Origin: an uncultured Rhizobiaceae bacterium | GTDB lineage: Bacteria; Pseudomonadota; Alphaproteobacteria; Rhizobiales; Rhizobiaceae | Length of the DNA: 64,000 nucleotides | Direction of reading: 5' to 3' | Assembly (NCBI GenBank): GCA_951813045.1 | Contig: CATOTF010000002.1 | Span: 992,001-1,056,000, forward strand | In this document: piece after piece, positions 8,622 to 18,038 of the stretch | How positions within the stretch are numbered: position 1 is the first letter of the stretch | Layout: every line of letters begins with the position of its first letter | Made by a program: the position numbers and the translations under genes | Notes under the pieces: model-generated | What the model was told of the DNA's origin: nothing | The model's database searches: none | What the model saw: only the letters and a program-made list of their open reading frames with translations

Positions 8622-10481
8622 ATGGATAGAATGCTATCCTGGTTCGAGAACCTGATCGAACCATTTCCTCTCGAAGAGCCTGAACAACCACCCCACGGGT
8701 TGGTTGCTTTCTGCTGGCATTATTCCAAGGGTATTTGGCCCGCACTTATCGCAATGTCATTTCTTGGAATGGTCGTCGCCATATTGGAAATCATGATTTT
8801 TGCGTTCCTGGGCAATGTTGTGGAATGGCTTTCCTCAGCTGACCGGGCAACGTTCTTGGAGACTCAATCCTCAACCCTGATCTGGATGGGTTTTGCCGTA
8901 TTGATCCTGATACCGATTTTAAAGTTGGTCTGGTCACTGGTGATCCACCAAACGGTGTATGGGAATTATCCCATGATCGTGCGCTGGCAAGCACATCGGT
9001 ACATGCTGGGCCAGTCGATGGGATTTTATCAGGATGAATTTGCGGGTCGGGTGGCCACAAAGGTCATGCAATCTGCACTGGGTGTCCGGGAAACGGTTGC
9101 GAAAATCCTGGATGTATTTGTTTATGTTGGAGTTTATTTCATTGGTGCACTGTTCTTAATCGCAGCGTTTGATTTCTGGCTCATGATACCATTTGTCGTC
9201 TGGTTGGGGATTTATTTCCTTACTTTGTGGTATTTTCTGCCGAAAATGGCGGAAATCTCAAAACTTCAGGCTGATGCCCGTTCTAACATGACCGGTAGAA
9301 TTGTTGACAGTTATACAAATATTTCCACCGTCAAACTGTTTGCTCACGCGGGTCGTGAGGTTGGATATGCAAAAGAGTCGATGAATGGATTCCTGCAAAC
9401 CGTTCATCCGCAGATGCGGCTTTCCACGGGCATGCATGTTGTTTTGGGTACCCTTAATAACCTTCTGCTCTTTGCGGTTGGGGCGATTGCCATTGTTCAG
9501 TGGTTGAACGGCGAAGCCACGGTTGCCGCTGTTGCCGTTGCGGCGGCGCTGGTGACCCGACTTTCAGGGATGTCTCACTGGATTATGTGGGAAATGTCCG
9601 GTCTGTTCGAAAACATGGGCATGGCGATTGATGGGATGAACACCATTGCTCAACCGCGTGATGTCCAGGACGTGCCAAATGCAAAACCGCTAGTCGTGAA
9701 GGACGGTGCCATTCGTTTTGACGATGTGACGTTTAACTACGACAAACACGGCAGCGTCATCACTGGCATGAAGCTTGAACTCAGACCAGGTGAAAAGATC
9801 GGTCTGATAGGCCGTTCTGGCGCCGGTAAAACGACAATGATGAACATCCTGCTGCGCCTTTATGATGTCGATAGCGGTATTGTGACCATAGATGGTCAGG
9901 ACATTTCAAAGGTGACACAGGAGACACTGCGCTCGCAGGTAGCCGTCGTTACCCAAGACACATCATTGTTGCACCGTTCGGTACGCGACAATATCGCCTA
10001 TGGACGGCCGGATGCTACCGAAGATGCGATTATCGCTGCAGCGAAAAAGGCAAATGCCCATGAGTTTATTGTTGGGCTCGAAGATTCAGGCGGGCGAAAA
10101 GCATATGACGCGCAGGTCGGCGAACGCGGCGTGAAATTGTCCGGTGGCCAGCGTCAGCGTATCGCTATCGCCCGTGTGTTTTTGAAAGACGCGCCCATCC
10201 TGATATTAGACGAAGCGACATCGGCACTGGATTCTGAAGTTGAAGCGATTATTCAGGAACAATTGTTCAACTTGATGGAGGGCAAGACCGTTCTCGCCAT
10301 CGCCCACCGCCTTTCAACGATCTCTAATATGGATCGGCTCATCGTATTGGATAAAGGCAAAATTGTGGAGCAGGGCACCCATGGTGAACTGGTCGACCAA
10401 AATGGACTTTACGCATCCTTGTGGGCGCGCCAATCTGGCGGCTTTATCCAGATAGATGAAGAAGCGACAGCGGCTGAATAG
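8622..10481 (+). CDS. ABC exporter half-transporter (permease-ATPase), first of tandem pair
   Basis: About 619 residues. The N-terminal half is a six-helix type I exporter domain (membrane segments around GIWPALIAMSFLGMVVAILE, LIWMGFAVLILIPILKLV and others). The C-terminal ATPase has Walker A GRSGAGKTT, signature LSGGQRQRIAIARV and Walker B ILILDEATSALDSE. Earlier in-frame starts exist (ATG at 8607), but the paralogue downstream begins with MDKFFRFFE. That matches MDRMLSWFE at 8622, and a GAGG sits 10 nt upstream of 8622. It probably pairs with the next gene as a heterodimer in the inner membrane. The transported substrate cannot be read from the sequence. Confidence 0.92.
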   Translation: MDRMLSWFENLIEPFPLEEPEQPPHGLVAFCWHYSKGIWPALIAMSFLGMVVAILEIMIFAFLGNVVEWLSSADRATFLETQSSTLIWMGFAVLILIPILKLVWSLVIHQTVYGNYPMIVRWQAHRYMLGQSMGFYQDEFAGRVATKVMQSALGVRETVAKILDVFVYVGVYFIGALFLIAAFDFWLMIPFVVWLGIYFLTLWYFLPKMAEISKLQADARSNMTGRIVDSYTNISTVKLFAHAGREVGYAKESMNGFLQTVHPQMRLSTGMHVVLGTLNNLLLFAVGAIAIVQWLNGEATVAAVAVAAALVTRLSGMSHWIMWEMSGLFENMGMAIDGMNTIAQPRDVQDVPNAKPLVVKDGAIRFDDVTFNYDKHGSVITGMKLELRPGEKIGLIGRSGAGKTTMMNILLRLYDVDSGIVTIDGQDISKVTQETLRSQVAVVTQDTSLLHRSVRDNIAYGRPDATEDAIIAAAKKANAHEFIVGLEDSGGRKAYDAQVGERGVKLSGGQRQRIAIARVFLKDAPILILDEATSALDSEVEAIIQEQLFNLMEGKTVLAIAHRLSTISNMDRLIVLDKGKIVEQGTHGELVDQNGLYASLWARQSGGFIQIDEEATAAE

Positions 10482-10555
10482 TCACCACCCGGTTAAATTC
10501 CGATGACTGGCGTAAGGGACATAGCCTGTTCAACCACAAACGCTTAACGTCGCCT

Positions 10556-12424
10556 ATGGATAAATTTTTTCGATTCTTCGAGCAGTTTGCGCAACCTTTT
10601 CAAAGGCCGGATCCGGGGCGCCCTCCGTCAGGTGGTATCCCGTTTATCGCCCATTACGCCCGTCAGACAAAAGGCAATTTTGTTGCGGTTCTTATCGTCG
10701 GTGGGCTAACGGCGCTTGTTGAAGCGTCCATGTTTGTTCTGGTTGGTGTCATTGTCGATATGATGAGTGGTGGTGCTGAACCCACCAACTTTGTCTCTGA
10801 TAACCTCACTACGCTTTTATTGTTTGCATTATTGGTGGCGGTTGTTCGTTCGACTATCGCCATTGCAACGGCGGTTTTGGAAGAGCAAATAATCGTGCCG
10901 GACTTCTTTACGCTGGTGCGATGGCAGGGCCATATGTCAATTTCTCGTCAGGACGTCTCGTTCTTTGACGATCAATTGGCCGGACGCGTTTCAAGCAAAG
11001 TCTGGCAGGCGGGGCAGGCTGCGGGAGATTTCATGCTCTCCCTTTTCCAGATTATCTGGTTCATCGTTGTTTTTGCATTCACGACGCTTGTTGTAATCGC
11101 TTCGCTCGAATGGGTGATGATGCTTCCCGTATTGGCATGGCTGGTTGCGGTGGGTTTTATCGCACGCATCTTCGTGCCGCGCATTCGTGATGAAGGACGC
11201 AAACTTGCCGAAGCCACGACCGTCGTTACCGGGCGGATGGTGGACGGTTATTCCAACATTCGCACTGTCAAACTCTACAGCGCGGAGCATCGGAATGACG
11301 ATTTTATCAAAGATGCTTATGAAGATGTCCTTGCGCAAATGCGCCGGTTCACGCGCATCATTTCGGGGATGCGGATAACATTCCAGACGTTTTCAAGCTG
11401 CATGCTTGTGGTCATTGGGGCGCTCGCGATCTGGTTCTACACCAAATCAGTTTTGACCACGGGCGAAGTCGCCGTGGTCTTAACCTTGTGTCTGCGGCTA
11501 AACCTGCTTTTGGGACGGCTGCTCGGCCTGTTGAACGGTCTGTTCAGAAATTTTGGAACCGTGCAAAACTCAGCAGAGCTGATAGCGCAAAAACCTAACG
11601 TGCGGGATAAATCCAATGCCACCGAACTCACCAGCGCAACAGGGCAGGTGACGTTCGATCAAGTGAGCTTTGCTTACACTGGCACAAATATCGTTTTGAA
11701 CGATTTTAACCTCAGAATTCCATCTGGGCAAAGGGTCGGGATTATCGGTCAAAGTGGGGTGGGTAAATCGACTGTGATGAACCTTCTCCTGCGGTTTCAC
11801 GATCTCGATAGCGGGGCGATCAAGATTGATGATACCAACATCGCCGATGTTACACAGGATTCCTTGCGCCAACAGATTGGCATTGTGACGCAGGATACTG
11901 CACTTCTGCACCGTTCAATCCGAGATAATATTGCTTATGGCCGTCCCGATGCCAGTGATGAGGAGATACAAAGCGCGGCGAAACGGGCCAAAGCTCATGA
12001 ATTCATCCTCAACCTTCAGGACGCCAAGGGACGCACTGGGTATAATACATTTGTGGGGGAACGGGGTGTCAAACTATCGGGTGGTCAGCGCCAACGCATT
12101 GCACTGGCACGCATCTTCCTGAAAGACGCGCCGCTGCTCTTGTTAGACGAGGCAACTTCCGCACTGGATTCTGAAGTTGAAGCCGCAATCAAGGAGAGCC
12201 TTGAATCTCTCATGAAAGGGAAGACAGTCATTGCGATTGCCCACCGTTTATCTACGATTGCTCATCTCGACCGGCTGGTCGTGATGGATGAAACTGGCAT
12301 CGTTGAAGATGGTGATCACAGGTCGCTTTTAGAGGTCAAAGGCCAATATTGGCGATTGTGGGAACGGCAGTCGGGCGGCTTCCTGATACCAGATCAGGAT
12401 GCTGGGAGCGAAACTCATGTGTGA
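10556..12424 (+). CDS. ABC exporter half-transporter (permease-ATPase), second of tandem pair
   Basis: 622 residues, close paralogue of the preceding gene throughout, including the N-terminal MDKFFRFFEQFAQPFQ. Six membrane segments are followed by an ATPase domain with Walker A GQSGVGKST, signature LSGGQRQRIALARI and Walker B LLLLDEATSALDSE. Both nucleotide sites keep their catalytic glutamate (DEAT), so the pair does not show the degenerate site seen in many asymmetric heterodimers. It starts 74 nt after the first transporter and converges on the alpha/beta hydrolase gene with a 2-nt gap. Cyclic exporters of this kind handle lipids, peptides or drugs; substrate unknown. Confidence 0.92.
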   Translation: MDKFFRFFEQFAQPFQRPDPGRPPSGGIPFIAHYARQTKGNFVAVLIVGGLTALVEASMFVLVGVIVDMMSGGAEPTNFVSDNLTTLLLFALLVAVVRSTIAIATAVLEEQIIVPDFFTLVRWQGHMSISRQDVSFFDDQLAGRVSSKVWQAGQAAGDFMLSLFQIIWFIVVFAFTTLVVIASLEWVMMLPVLAWLVAVGFIARIFVPRIRDEGRKLAEATTVVTGRMVDGYSNIRTVKLYSAEHRNDDFIKDAYEDVLAQMRRFTRIISGMRITFQTFSSCMLVVIGALAIWFYTKSVLTTGEVAVVLTLCLRLNLLLGRLLGLLNGLFRNFGTVQNSAELIAQKPNVRDKSNATELTSATGQVTFDQVSFAYTGTNIVLNDFNLRIPSGQRVGIIGQSGVGKSTVMNLLLRFHDLDSGAIKIDDTNIADVTQDSLRQQIGIVTQDTALLHRSIRDNIAYGRPDASDEEIQSAAKRAKAHEFILNLQDAKGRTGYNTFVGERGVKLSGGQRQRIALARIFLKDAPLLLLDEATSALDSEVEAAIKESLESLMKGKTVIAIAHRLSTIAHLDRLVVMDETGIVEDGDHRSLLEVKGQYWRLWERQSGGFLIPDQDAGSETHV

Positions 12425-12426
12425 CT

Positions 12427-13368
12427 TTAATCGGTGAGGAACTCCGCAATTTTTTGCGGAAGATCATTCTTTTCCAGCAAAGGCACATGTCCTTGTCTCA
12501 TGGCAACGCATTCGACTAAACCACCATGTGCTTCGCGCAGTCGTTCGGCATCTTTTTGAGTTACCAGTGGCGAATTCTCCCCACGGATCAAAAGCACGGG
12601 CCGGTGTTGGAATAATTTGAATTCGGCCCATAATTCGGGTTGTTTGGTGTCGAAATCGAATGATCGAGATTGCTGTATCAGATCATTGGTAAGGTTTGGC
12701 AATAATTTCCCACCCGCATCTCGCCACCGATGACGGCTCATCTCAAGCCAGTCTTCCCGTGTGAGGTCCGGAAATTGGTCACCCAACATCTGCTTTGATT
12801 GTTCCGCAGCATCTTCAAAACTCTGCGGTTGTTTCGCCCGTTTTCTAAGGGCGTTCATTCTGGCAATTCCAACCGCATCAAATTCCGGACCGCTGTCATT
12901 TAGCACGAGCCTGCGTACCATCCCGGGCCTCTTGGGTGCGGCAAGCAACAAAATGTGAGCACTCTTACCGCTTGCGACAAAATCCGCGTGGTGGAGACCA
13001 AGTCCGTCACACAGGCCGACAAGGTCATCCGCATCAGTATAGGGAGTAATATCGCCAGATTTGCCGGGGTCATACCGGCCGCGACCACGCATGTCCAATG
13101 TGAATATGCGCCGCGGCGCACTTGGTAATGCACTCAACGCAACCGCAAATCTATGATGATCTTCGGAATTTCCAAGTTCACTCGCCAGACAGATAAGATC
13201 AGTTTTTGAACGCCTATCCTCTTTGGGTTTTTTCAGTGTTGCCGGAGAGTTCTGATAGAGGAAGCCGTGCAAACGCGCACCATCTCGCATCGAAATTTGC
13301 CAGGATGTGCGACTAATTTCTTGATTGTCGGCTTCAAATTTCTCAACTGAGGGGGGAGGGGTGATCAA
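12427..13368 (-). CDS. Alpha/beta fold hydrolase
   Basis: 313 residues. The alpha/beta hydrolase core is visible as LICLASELGNSEDHHRFAVALS, then FTLDMRGRGRYDP (strand 4 and the oxyanion loop) and a C-terminal VLLIRGENSPLVTQKDAERL strand that would carry the acid. A late HVPLLE histidine follows (GHVPLLE). The nucleophile elbow reads VASGKSAHI: serine is present but the last glycine of GxSxG is replaced by histidine. No signal peptide is present, so it is probably cytosolic. It lies downstream of the lytic transglycosylase on the same strand, about 100 bp away. Substrate unknown. Confidence 0.85.
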   Translation of the reverse strand: MITPPPSVEKFEADNQEISRTSWQISMRDGARLHGFLYQNSPATLKKPKEDRRSKTDLICLASELGNSEDHHRFAVALSALPSAPRRIFTLDMRGRGRYDPGKSGDITPYTDADDLVGLCDGLGLHHADFVASGKSAHILLLAAPKRPGMVRRLVLNDSGPEFDAVGIARMNALRKRAKQPQSFEDAAEQSKQMLGDQFPDLTREDWLEMSRHRWRDAGGKLLPNLTNDLIQQSRSFDFDTKQPELWAEFKLFQHRPVLLIRGENSPLVTQKDAERLREAHGGLVECVAMRQGHVPLLEKNDLPQKIAEFLTD

Positions 13369-13465
13369 GTTGGGAGGTCCAGTCTATAACCAAAATATAT
13401 TCGAGGTCGCATGAATTAGCTGAACTCAAGTCAATTTAACAATTGCATCTTTGTTGCAAAGCCAT

Positions 13466-15547
13466 TCAGCTCCGTCTGCCACGTGAAAGGGCAGAATCGA
13501 TATTGAGCTTACTGCCTTTGAGGCGGGCTTTGTAAACCTGATAGTTTTCCATAACCCGCTGCACGTAATTTCGTGTTTCTGAGTAGGGTATTTGTTCAAC
13601 CCAGTCGATGACAAACGCAGTGGATTTTCCGCGCGGGTCGCCGTAACGCTCGATCCAATCCTGCGCGCGCCGGGGCCCAGCGTTGTAGGCTGCGAATGTT
13701 AATATCAGTGAGCCGCCGAATTTCTGCATCTGTTGATGCAGATAAGCAGTGCCGAGTCGCGCGTTATAACTCGCATCCGTCACGAGACGACTACGTGAAT
13801 ATCGGATGCCGATTTTTTGTGCTGTGCGCCTTGCCGTGGTGGGTAATAGTTGCAGCAAGCCCAACGCATTTGCTGGAGAACGGGCGTCAACCTGAAACGT
13901 ACTTTCCTGTCTTGCGATTGCGTAGGCAAGGGGGAGGCCGGCACCGCTGGTTTTGGTATTGCGCGGAATTGCACCAATAGGCCACGCCAGCGTGTCGACA
14001 TCGAAGCCGCGACGGAACCCGATTTTACCAACCTGGAGGGAAAGTTGGTAATCTCGTTTTTGCTCTGCGCGAGCGGCCAACAATGCCAATTGTCCTGGTT
14101 TTTCCAAGTGCTTCGCGAGATGCCGGTAAAATGTCCTGGCCGTATTTTTCTGACCAGCGGATTCCAGTTTCGCAATGGCCTGAACCAATTCGAATCTTGA
14201 GAACACCGCCCGGTCGCTCCGGCTTGGTGGCGCTTTTGAAATTCTGATCTTGGATTTGCCCAGGTTTCGTGCGGCCAGTTGTCCGTAATAGGTGGTATCC
14301 CAACGTGCAGCAGTCTCAAATTGGGCTTTGGCTGCGCTTTTCTTGCCGGATTTCGCCAATGCACGCCCCAGCCAATAATGGCCACGCGATCTGCTTAATG
14401 GTGTTGTCGCGATTGTGAGCAACTGCTTGAAGTGCCGAACAGCAGCCTTGGATTTATTGAGCTTTTGTAGCGCAATCCAGCCTGCATAAAACTCTGCATC
14501 TATGCGTTTTGAAGGTGACGCTGCCACATTGTGATCGGCAAGCCGGTATGCAGTTTTAGGGGATCGTGCATCCAACAGGTCAGAGGCGAGAATGCGTTGT
14601 TCAATCCAGTATCTGTCAGCATTGTTGGCAATAATTCTGTTGGATTTAACGCTAAGCAGAACTTTAGCAGCGGCACTGAGTTTGTCCGCCTGCCTTAGAT
14701 GTTTTGCCTTGGCAAGAAGGTATGTTGGATCGGTTCTTTGTGATCCGGGCACAGCCTTAAGTGCGGATGACGCGGACCGTTGTTTGCGTTCAACAGCGGC
14801 ATGAGCTTTTACAATCCGTGTGATTCCGGCCCGCCCTGCAATACGCTCAGCACCACGGATGCGGCGCTTTGACAGGAGGTATTCGACGCGCGCACGATGG
14901 TCTGCGCGGGTTAAAATGGAACCAAATGTTTTAAGAACGGAATTTTCCAGTGATCTGGTGAGCGTCGTATTCCGCCATAATGGAGCAACAACGGCGTGAG
15001 CAGAACGCTTTGCACCAGCGTTCAAATGCGCACGTGCCAGTGCAATAGTCGCTTCCCGGGATTCCGGCTTGGATTGCCCGAATGCAAGACGCAGATTTTT
15101 GCTGTTGTTTTCTTTAACCAGTGCCCGTTCCAAGTTGCCGCGCATTGTTTTTTGGCCCGGCCAGTACGATAGATCATTAGCGATTGCGTGCAATGTTTCT
15201 GCAGGTACACCCGTACCCTTCATGGCAATCGCCCAAGCCATAACTTTACGCTCAAGTGAACCGGAACGAAGAGCGCTGCGGGCCTTCAGTGCTTGCGACA
15301 TTTTTCCTTTGCGAAGCGCTGACAGCCCTTGGGTCAAAGTCCTGGACGCCGGTTTCGTGTCCGATTGAGACTTGCCATTGCCGCTTTTTGCAAGGGCGGC
15401 TGCGCTGGAATAACTACCGACGCTTCCGGTGATGATCGGGTTTTTTGTCGACTTGGCCCAACTAACGTGCTGAACGGGTACAGAAACAGCGACGCCGCTA
15501 ACCAGTGTTGCGAGGATCAGTTTCCGTGAAATCGTGAAAATTCTCAT
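13466..15547 (-). CDS. Soluble lytic murein transglycosylase (Slt-type)
   Basis: 693 residues. A signal peptide is likely at residues 1-30 (KLILATLVSGVAVSVPVQHVSWA). A long alpha-helical superhelix with Sel1/TPR-like helical pairs follows (for example AEFYAGWIALQKLNKSKAAVRHFK and GHYWLGRALAKSGKKSAAKAQFE). The C-terminal catalytic domain starts near residue 541 with AYAIARQES, where Glu548 is the expected catalytic residue, then GLLQLLPTTA and AAYNAGP. The enzyme cleaves peptidoglycan between MurNAc and GlcNAc in the periplasm, making 1,6-anhydro ends. It diverges from dapA across 254 bp that contain an 8-bp inverted repeat. Confidence 0.94.
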   Translation of the reverse strand: MRIFTISRKLILATLVSGVAVSVPVQHVSWAKSTKNPIITGSVGSYSSAAALAKSGNGKSQSDTKPASRTLTQGLSALRKGKMSQALKARSALRSGSLERKVMAWAIAMKGTGVPAETLHAIANDLSYWPGQKTMRGNLERALVKENNSKNLRLAFGQSKPESREATIALARAHLNAGAKRSAHAVVAPLWRNTTLTRSLENSVLKTFGSILTRADHRARVEYLLSKRRIRGAERIAGRAGITRIVKAHAAVERKQRSASSALKAVPGSQRTDPTYLLAKAKHLRQADKLSAAAKVLLSVKSNRIIANNADRYWIEQRILASDLLDARSPKTAYRLADHNVAASPSKRIDAEFYAGWIALQKLNKSKAAVRHFKQLLTIATTPLSRSRGHYWLGRALAKSGKKSAAKAQFETAARWDTTYYGQLAARNLGKSKIRISKAPPSRSDRAVFSRFELVQAIAKLESAGQKNTARTFYRHLAKHLEKPGQLALLAARAEQKRDYQLSLQVGKIGFRRGFDVDTLAWPIGAIPRNTKTSGAGLPLAYAIARQESTFQVDARSPANALGLLQLLPTTARRTAQKIGIRYSRSRLVTDASYNARLGTAYLHQQMQKFGGSLILTFAAYNAGPRRAQDWIERYGDPRGKSTAFVIDWVEQIPYSETRNYVQRVMENYQVYKARLKGSKLNIDSALSRGRRS

Positions 15548-15574
15548 GCAATAAACTCATGCCCTGGGTGGTTC

Positions 15575-15601
15575 AATAACGCACGCTTTACCGGCGTTAT
15601 T
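15575..15601. promoter_or_regulatory. Inverted repeat in slt/dapA divergent promoter region
   Basis: AATAACGC (15575-15582) and GCGTTATT (15594-15601) form a perfect 8-bp inverted repeat with an 11-nt spacer, 28 bp upstream of the lytic transglycosylase start. It has no T-run on either side, so it looks more like an operator than a terminator. No regulator is assigned. The rest of the 254-bp gap shows no gene. Confidence 0.35.
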
Positions 15602-15801
15602 CGCATAGACTGTGATTTCTGCCACAAACAGGTTTAGAGCACGTTAACGAATGGTTACCGTGGTCACATCAAACGTGTATTCCTGCTTGCCCCGTCATCA
15701 TCTCATCCCTATGTTGCCGCGCAGTCTACACGGTCCAATATGGAATATGTGTGGCGGATTGCACAGGTCGTAATCCACACTTGAAATTTGGAGTTATCAT
15801 C

Positions 15802-16683
15802 ATGTTCAACAGATCGAACACCGCCCTTGTTACGCCAATGACCGAAAACGGGTCGGTTGACGAAAAGGGATTTGCGGATTTTGTTGAATGGCAAATTGAG
15901 CAGGGTACCCATGGTCTCGTACCGGTTGGTACGACTGGTGAGTCCCCAACGCTGACCCACGGTGAACACATGCGTGTTGTCGAGATTTGCGTTGAAGTGG
16001 CGAACGGTCGTGTTCCTGTTATGGCGGGCGCAGGTTCAAATAATACCGCTGAGAGTATTGAATTTGCAAAACACGCCGAGAAAGTGGGAGCAGATGCCAT
16101 TCTGGTCGTCACACCATATTACAACAAGCCAAGCCAGCGCGGCTTGAAAGCCCATTTTACTGCTGTCGCAGAATCGATGGGACTGCCGGTTTATATTTAC
16201 AATATTCCAGGCCGCTCGATCATCGATATGACCCCTGATACAATGGGCGAATTAGCCCATGGGTTTGACAACATTGTGGGCGTGAAAGATGCAACGGGCG
16301 ATGTTGTGCGGGTTAGCGAACAACGGGCAACCTGCGGCAAAAGCTTCATTCAATTGACTGGTGAAGACGCGTCGGCGCTTGGATTTTTTGCCCATGGCGG
16401 GGTTGGCTGTATTTCAGTTACAGCAAACGTAGCGCCCGCATTGTGTTCCCAGTTTCAACAAGCGTTAGCCGATTGTGATATGAAAACGGCGCTTGATCTT
16501 CAAGACAGGTTGCTTCCACTGCATAAAGCCCTGTTTGTGGAACCTAACCCCGGTGGTGCGAAATTTGCGCTGGAATTGCTCGGCAAGATGAAAAATATTC
16601 AACGTAGTCCGTTGGTCCCAATCGAAGCATCAACACAAGTTCAGGTTCGCGACGCAATGGTGCATGCAGGCCTTATCAACTGA
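15802..16683 (+). CDS. dapA: 4-hydroxy-tetrahydrodipicolinate synthase
   Basis: 293 residues from ATG at 15802. A GTG 51 nt upstream is in frame, but a GGAG at 15790-15793 and the family N-terminus ([21 protein letters not shown]) select the ATG. Family signatures are [17 protein letters not shown] (GTTGE), [12 protein letters not shown] with the active-site tyrosine, and the Schiff-base lysine in [11 protein letters not shown]. The enzyme condenses pyruvate with aspartate semialdehyde, the first committed step to lysine and meso-diaminopimelate. It is followed 15 nt later by smpB, the usual order in Rhizobiales. Confidence 0.97.
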   Translation: MFNRSNTALVTPMTENGSVDEKGFADFVEWQIEQGTHGLVPVGTTGESPTLTHGEHMRVVEICVEVANGRVPVMAGAGSNNTAESIEFAKHAEKVGADAILVVTPYYNKPSQRGLKAHFTAVAESMGLPVYIYNIPGRSIIDMTPDTMGELAHGFDNIVGVKDATGDVVRVSEQRATCGKSFIQLTGEDASALGFFAHGGVGCISVTANVAPALCSQFQQALADCDMKTALDLQDRLLPLHKALFVEPNPGGAKFALELLGKMKNIQRSPLVPIEASTQVQVRDAMVHAGLIN

Positions 16684-16698
16684 GTATGATCCAGGACA

Positions 16699-17178
16699 AT
16701 GGCACCAAAAAAGAAAGCTGAAACAGGCGGAAAGGCAATCGCTGAAAATCGTAAGGCGCGATATGATTTCGCGATTGAAGATACGTTTGAAGCGGGAATG
16801 ATGCTTGTTGGTACAGAGGTGAAGTCCTTGCGCAACGGTAAGGCTAATATCGCCGAAAGCTATGCTAGTTACGAAGATGATGAGCTCTGGCTTATAAACA
16901 GCCATATACCCGAGTATCTTCAGGCCAATCGGTTCAACCACGAGCCACGTCGCCGACGAAAACTGCTCATGTCAAAACGGGAAATCATAAAGCTGTCCCA
17001 GGCTATTGCGCGGGATGGTATGACATTGGTTCCGTTGAAGTTGTATTTCAACGAGCGGGGGCGTGCGAAGCTCTTGATTGGTCTAGCAAAAGGTAAAAAG
17101 AACCACGATAAGCGCCAAACGGAAAAGCAGCGGGATTGGAACCGTGAAAAATCTCGTCTGTTGCGCGACCGTGGATAA
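16699..17178 (+). CDS. smpB: SsrA-binding protein SmpB
   Basis: 159 residues, normal length. Diagnostic segments are [41 protein letters not shown] near the N-terminus and the C-terminal [26 protein letters not shown] tail. SmpB binds tmRNA and brings it to stalled ribosomes. The tmRNA gene itself is not in the window. The stop overlaps the GTG start of the broken GNAT gene by 8 nt. In the Rhizobiales order I know, a uracil-DNA glycosylase gene would follow here; instead acpS lies next, facing the other way. Confidence 0.97.
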   Translation: MAPKKKAETGGKAIAENRKARYDFAIEDTFEAGMMLVGTEVKSLRNGKANIAESYASYEDDELWLINSHIPEYLQANRFNHEPRRRRKLLMSKREIIKLSQAIARDGMTLVPLKLYFNERGRAKLLIGLAKGKKNHDKRQTEKQRDWNREKSRLLRDRG

Positions 17179-17662
17179 GGTCGAGATCGTCCAAAACCCT
17201 GAGAATGTAGATTGGCTGCTCCTGTTTGACCTGTTGCAACAATCGTTTTCCAATATGAACGGCCGGATTAACCCGCCAAGTTCACTCCATAAGATGAATG
17301 CTCAAACCCTCCGTAACAAAGCGAGTGAGGAAGAGCTATTTGTGGCGATGGCTGGGGAAGGACTGGTGGGTTGCATGTTTTGTCGGATAAGCTCTGACTT
17401 CATGTATATCGGCAAACTAGCCACTTTACCAAGCCACCAGGGGCACGGGATTGGTCGAAGATAGATGGAAAGCGCGTTTGAGTTCGCCCGTAGCAACGAA
17501 TGCAGTGCGCTGGAACTCGAAACCCGAGTGGAACTCGTCGAAAATCATGCTACTTTTGCAAAATTCGGATTCGTGAAAATTGGTGAAAGCGCTCATGAGG
17601 GATTTGACGCCCCAACCAGTATTCGCATGAGAGCAAACCTGCTTCCTACAGAGCTTCAATAA
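17171..17662 (+). pseudogene. GNAT acetyltransferase interrupted by an in-frame amber codon
   Basis: One frame reads from GTG at 17171, overlapping the smpB stop, to a TAA at 17660-17662, but TAG at 17462-17464 interrupts it. The first part ends YIGKLATLPSHQGHGIGRR, the acetyl-CoA pyrophosphate loop (Q/RxxGxGxx), and the second continues without a gap as MESAFEFARSNECSALELET followed by NHATFAKFGFVKIGE. Both halves are needed for a GNAT fold. A single T-to-A or G-to-A type change, for example TTG (Leu) to TAG, explains the break. With no frameshift and no other decay it looks recent, or could be a sequencing error. Its 3' end overlaps the convergent acpS stop by 17 nt. Confidence 0.85.
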
Positions 17663-18038
17663 TGACAAAGGCTTGAGCCAGAGGGTAATCATCTGTGATT
17701 GTCAGATGAACAGACGGTGTCATATTTTCGGGTATAAGTTCCTCTAGGCGGGCTAACGCGCCATTTGTAAGCACCATCGTTGGTTTGCCGCCAGGAAGGT
17801 TTACGACACCCATGTCGCGCCAGAAGACACCGCGGGAAATGCCCGTTCCGAGGGCCTTGCAACAGGCTTCCTTTGCAGCAAATCGCTTTGCGTAGGATGC
17901 TGCTCGTTCCTTGCGCCGGTCGGATTTTACTTTTTCGATGTCGGTGAAAATGCGGTCTGTGAACCGTGTCCCGAATCGATCGAGTGATTTTTCGATGCGC
18001 CGGATATCAATCAGGTCGCTCCCCAAACCCACTATCAT
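17646..18038 (-). CDS. acpS: Holo-[acyl-carrier-protein] synthase
   Basis: 130 residues. The N-terminal [16 protein letters not shown] is the hallmark metal-binding motif, followed by [12 protein letters not shown] and [18 protein letters not shown], the second phosphopantetheinyl transferase motif. AcpS transfers 4'-phosphopantetheine from CoA to acyl carrier protein. The start overlaps the DUF2062 stop by 4 nt (ATGA), so it is the last gene of a minus-strand unit. In the usual Rhizobiales order acpS precedes lepB; here lepB is 18 kb away on the other strand. Confidence 0.96.
   Translation of the reverse strand: MIVGLGSDLIDIRRIEKSLDRFGTRFTDRIFTDIEKVKSDRRKERAASYAKRFAAKEACCKALGTGISRGVFWRDMGVVNLPGGKPTMVLTNGALARLEELIPENMTPSVHLTITDDYPLAQAFVIIEAL

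Noticed and set aside
13780-14385. 201-codon minus-strand open frame within the lytic transglycosylase region
   Set aside because: Out-of-frame shadow of the transglycosylase, with no domain and an unlikely composition.
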